Assembly (NCBI GenBank): GCA_047623825.1
Contig: JBLHOS010000119.1
Location: 1 to 5,105 of the forward strand
DNA length: 5,105 nucleotides
Direction: 5' to 3'
Origin: JBLHOS01 sp047623825
GTDB lineage: Bacteria > Pseudomonadota > Alphaproteobacteria > Rhodobacterales > Rhodobacteraceae
The notes under the pieces were generated by a model. It was not told the DNA's origin. It saw nothing but the letters and a program-made list of their open reading frames with translations, and searched no databases. The position numbers were made by a program, and so were the translations under genes. Each line of letters starts with the position of its first letter. Positions within the stretch are counted from its first letter, which is position 1. Below, piece by piece: positions 4,916-5,105 of the stretch.

Positions 4916-5105
4916 CTATTGCGTGCCGTCCCGGTTTATCCGGGCCAAAATTCGCAATTCGACGGTATCGTCAACCATATCGGCATAGCCAGAGGCGTCA
5001 AACTCTGACCGCCTGATCGACCGGGTCTGGTAGATGGAAAGGCGGTTGTGGTCGCCCTCAAATGTGCCTTGTTGACAGTAAAATTGGGCAAAAAGGATGC
5101 TGGAC
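4916..5105 (-). CDS. C-terminal 62 residues of an unidentified protein (partial, runs off right edge)
   Basis: On the minus strand, a frame entering at the window edge stays open from 5104 to a TAG at 4916-4918. It begins SSILFAQFYCQQGTFEGDHN and ends DDTVELRILARINRDGTQ. Codon choice and composition look coding: mixed hydrophobic and charged residues, with an amphipathic strand-like tail (VELRILARI). There is no internal start to suggest a small separate gene, so this is best read as the end of a longer protein to the right. I do not recognise the family, and no motif or membrane segment is visible. The stop lies 71 bp upstream of metG on the same strand, so co-transcription with metG is possible. 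A CCCGG-TTTAT-CCGGG inverted repeat (4930-4944) lies within its last codons. Confidence 0.6.
   Translation of the reverse strand, partial: SSILFAQFYCQQGTFEGDHNRLSIYQTRSIRRSEFDASGYADMVDDTVELRILARINRDGTQ

Noticed and set aside
4900..4917. GGCGCT direct repeat upstream of metG as an operator
   Set aside because: It is two six-base copies in GC-rich DNA, the second overlapping a stop codon. This is too weak to support a site.

Overview
The window looks like chromosomal DNA of an alphaproteobacterium, most likely Rhodobacterales (roseobacter group). This is inferred from the MetRS type (zinc-knuckle form with an FSTS signature loop), the FAD oxidase plus DUF861-type cupin pair, moderate GC content and Shine-Dalgarno-led genes. 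No 16S or other decisive marker is present, so the assignment is an inference.

Layout, left to right. Positions 1-137 hold the decayed start of an IS3-family transposase OrfA on the minus strand, with in-frame stops, running off the left edge. Positions 138-289 are a leader with two adjacent inverted repeats. Positions 290-1672 encode a DAO/PuuB-like FAD amine or amino-acid oxidoreductase, followed 12 bp later by a small Cupin_3 (DUF861-like) protein at 1685-2041. These two form a likely amine-catabolism operon. Positions 2038-2360 hold no convincing gene, only decayed, coding-like minus-strand frames, one of which ends tail-to-tail with the cupin gene. Positions 2361-2558 encode a 65-residue AlpA/excisionase-like DNA-binding protein (minus), preceded by an AT-richer junction region (2574-2763) with two CCTAGG palindromes.

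Positions 2764-3053 are a tRNA scrap yard, all on the minus strand: the 3' half of a tRNA-Thr(UGU), a complete tRNA-Leu(UAA), and the 5' half of a second, different tRNA-Leu(UAA). Both broken tRNAs end at the anticodon arm, where tyrosine recombinases typically cross over. With the orphan AlpA gene, this reads as the scar of one or more integrative elements (P4-like islands are the best-known AlpA carriers). No integrase gene survives in the window. Positions 3108-4844 encode methionyl-tRNA synthetase (metG, minus). The right edge (4916-5105) carries the C-terminal 62 residues of an unidentified protein on the same strand as metG.

How it fits together: metG and the tRNA genes form a translation-related block on the minus strand, and the oxidase-cupin operon is an unrelated metabolic block on the plus strand. 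The roughly 1 kb between them (2038-3055) is the variable, mobile-element-scarred junction. I did not find a convincing new multi-gene system. The most interesting signal is the tRNA rearrangement: an apparently older tRNA-Leu(UAA) destroyed at its anticodon arm, with an intact, sequence-divergent tRNA-Leu(UAA) next to it that may now supply the function.
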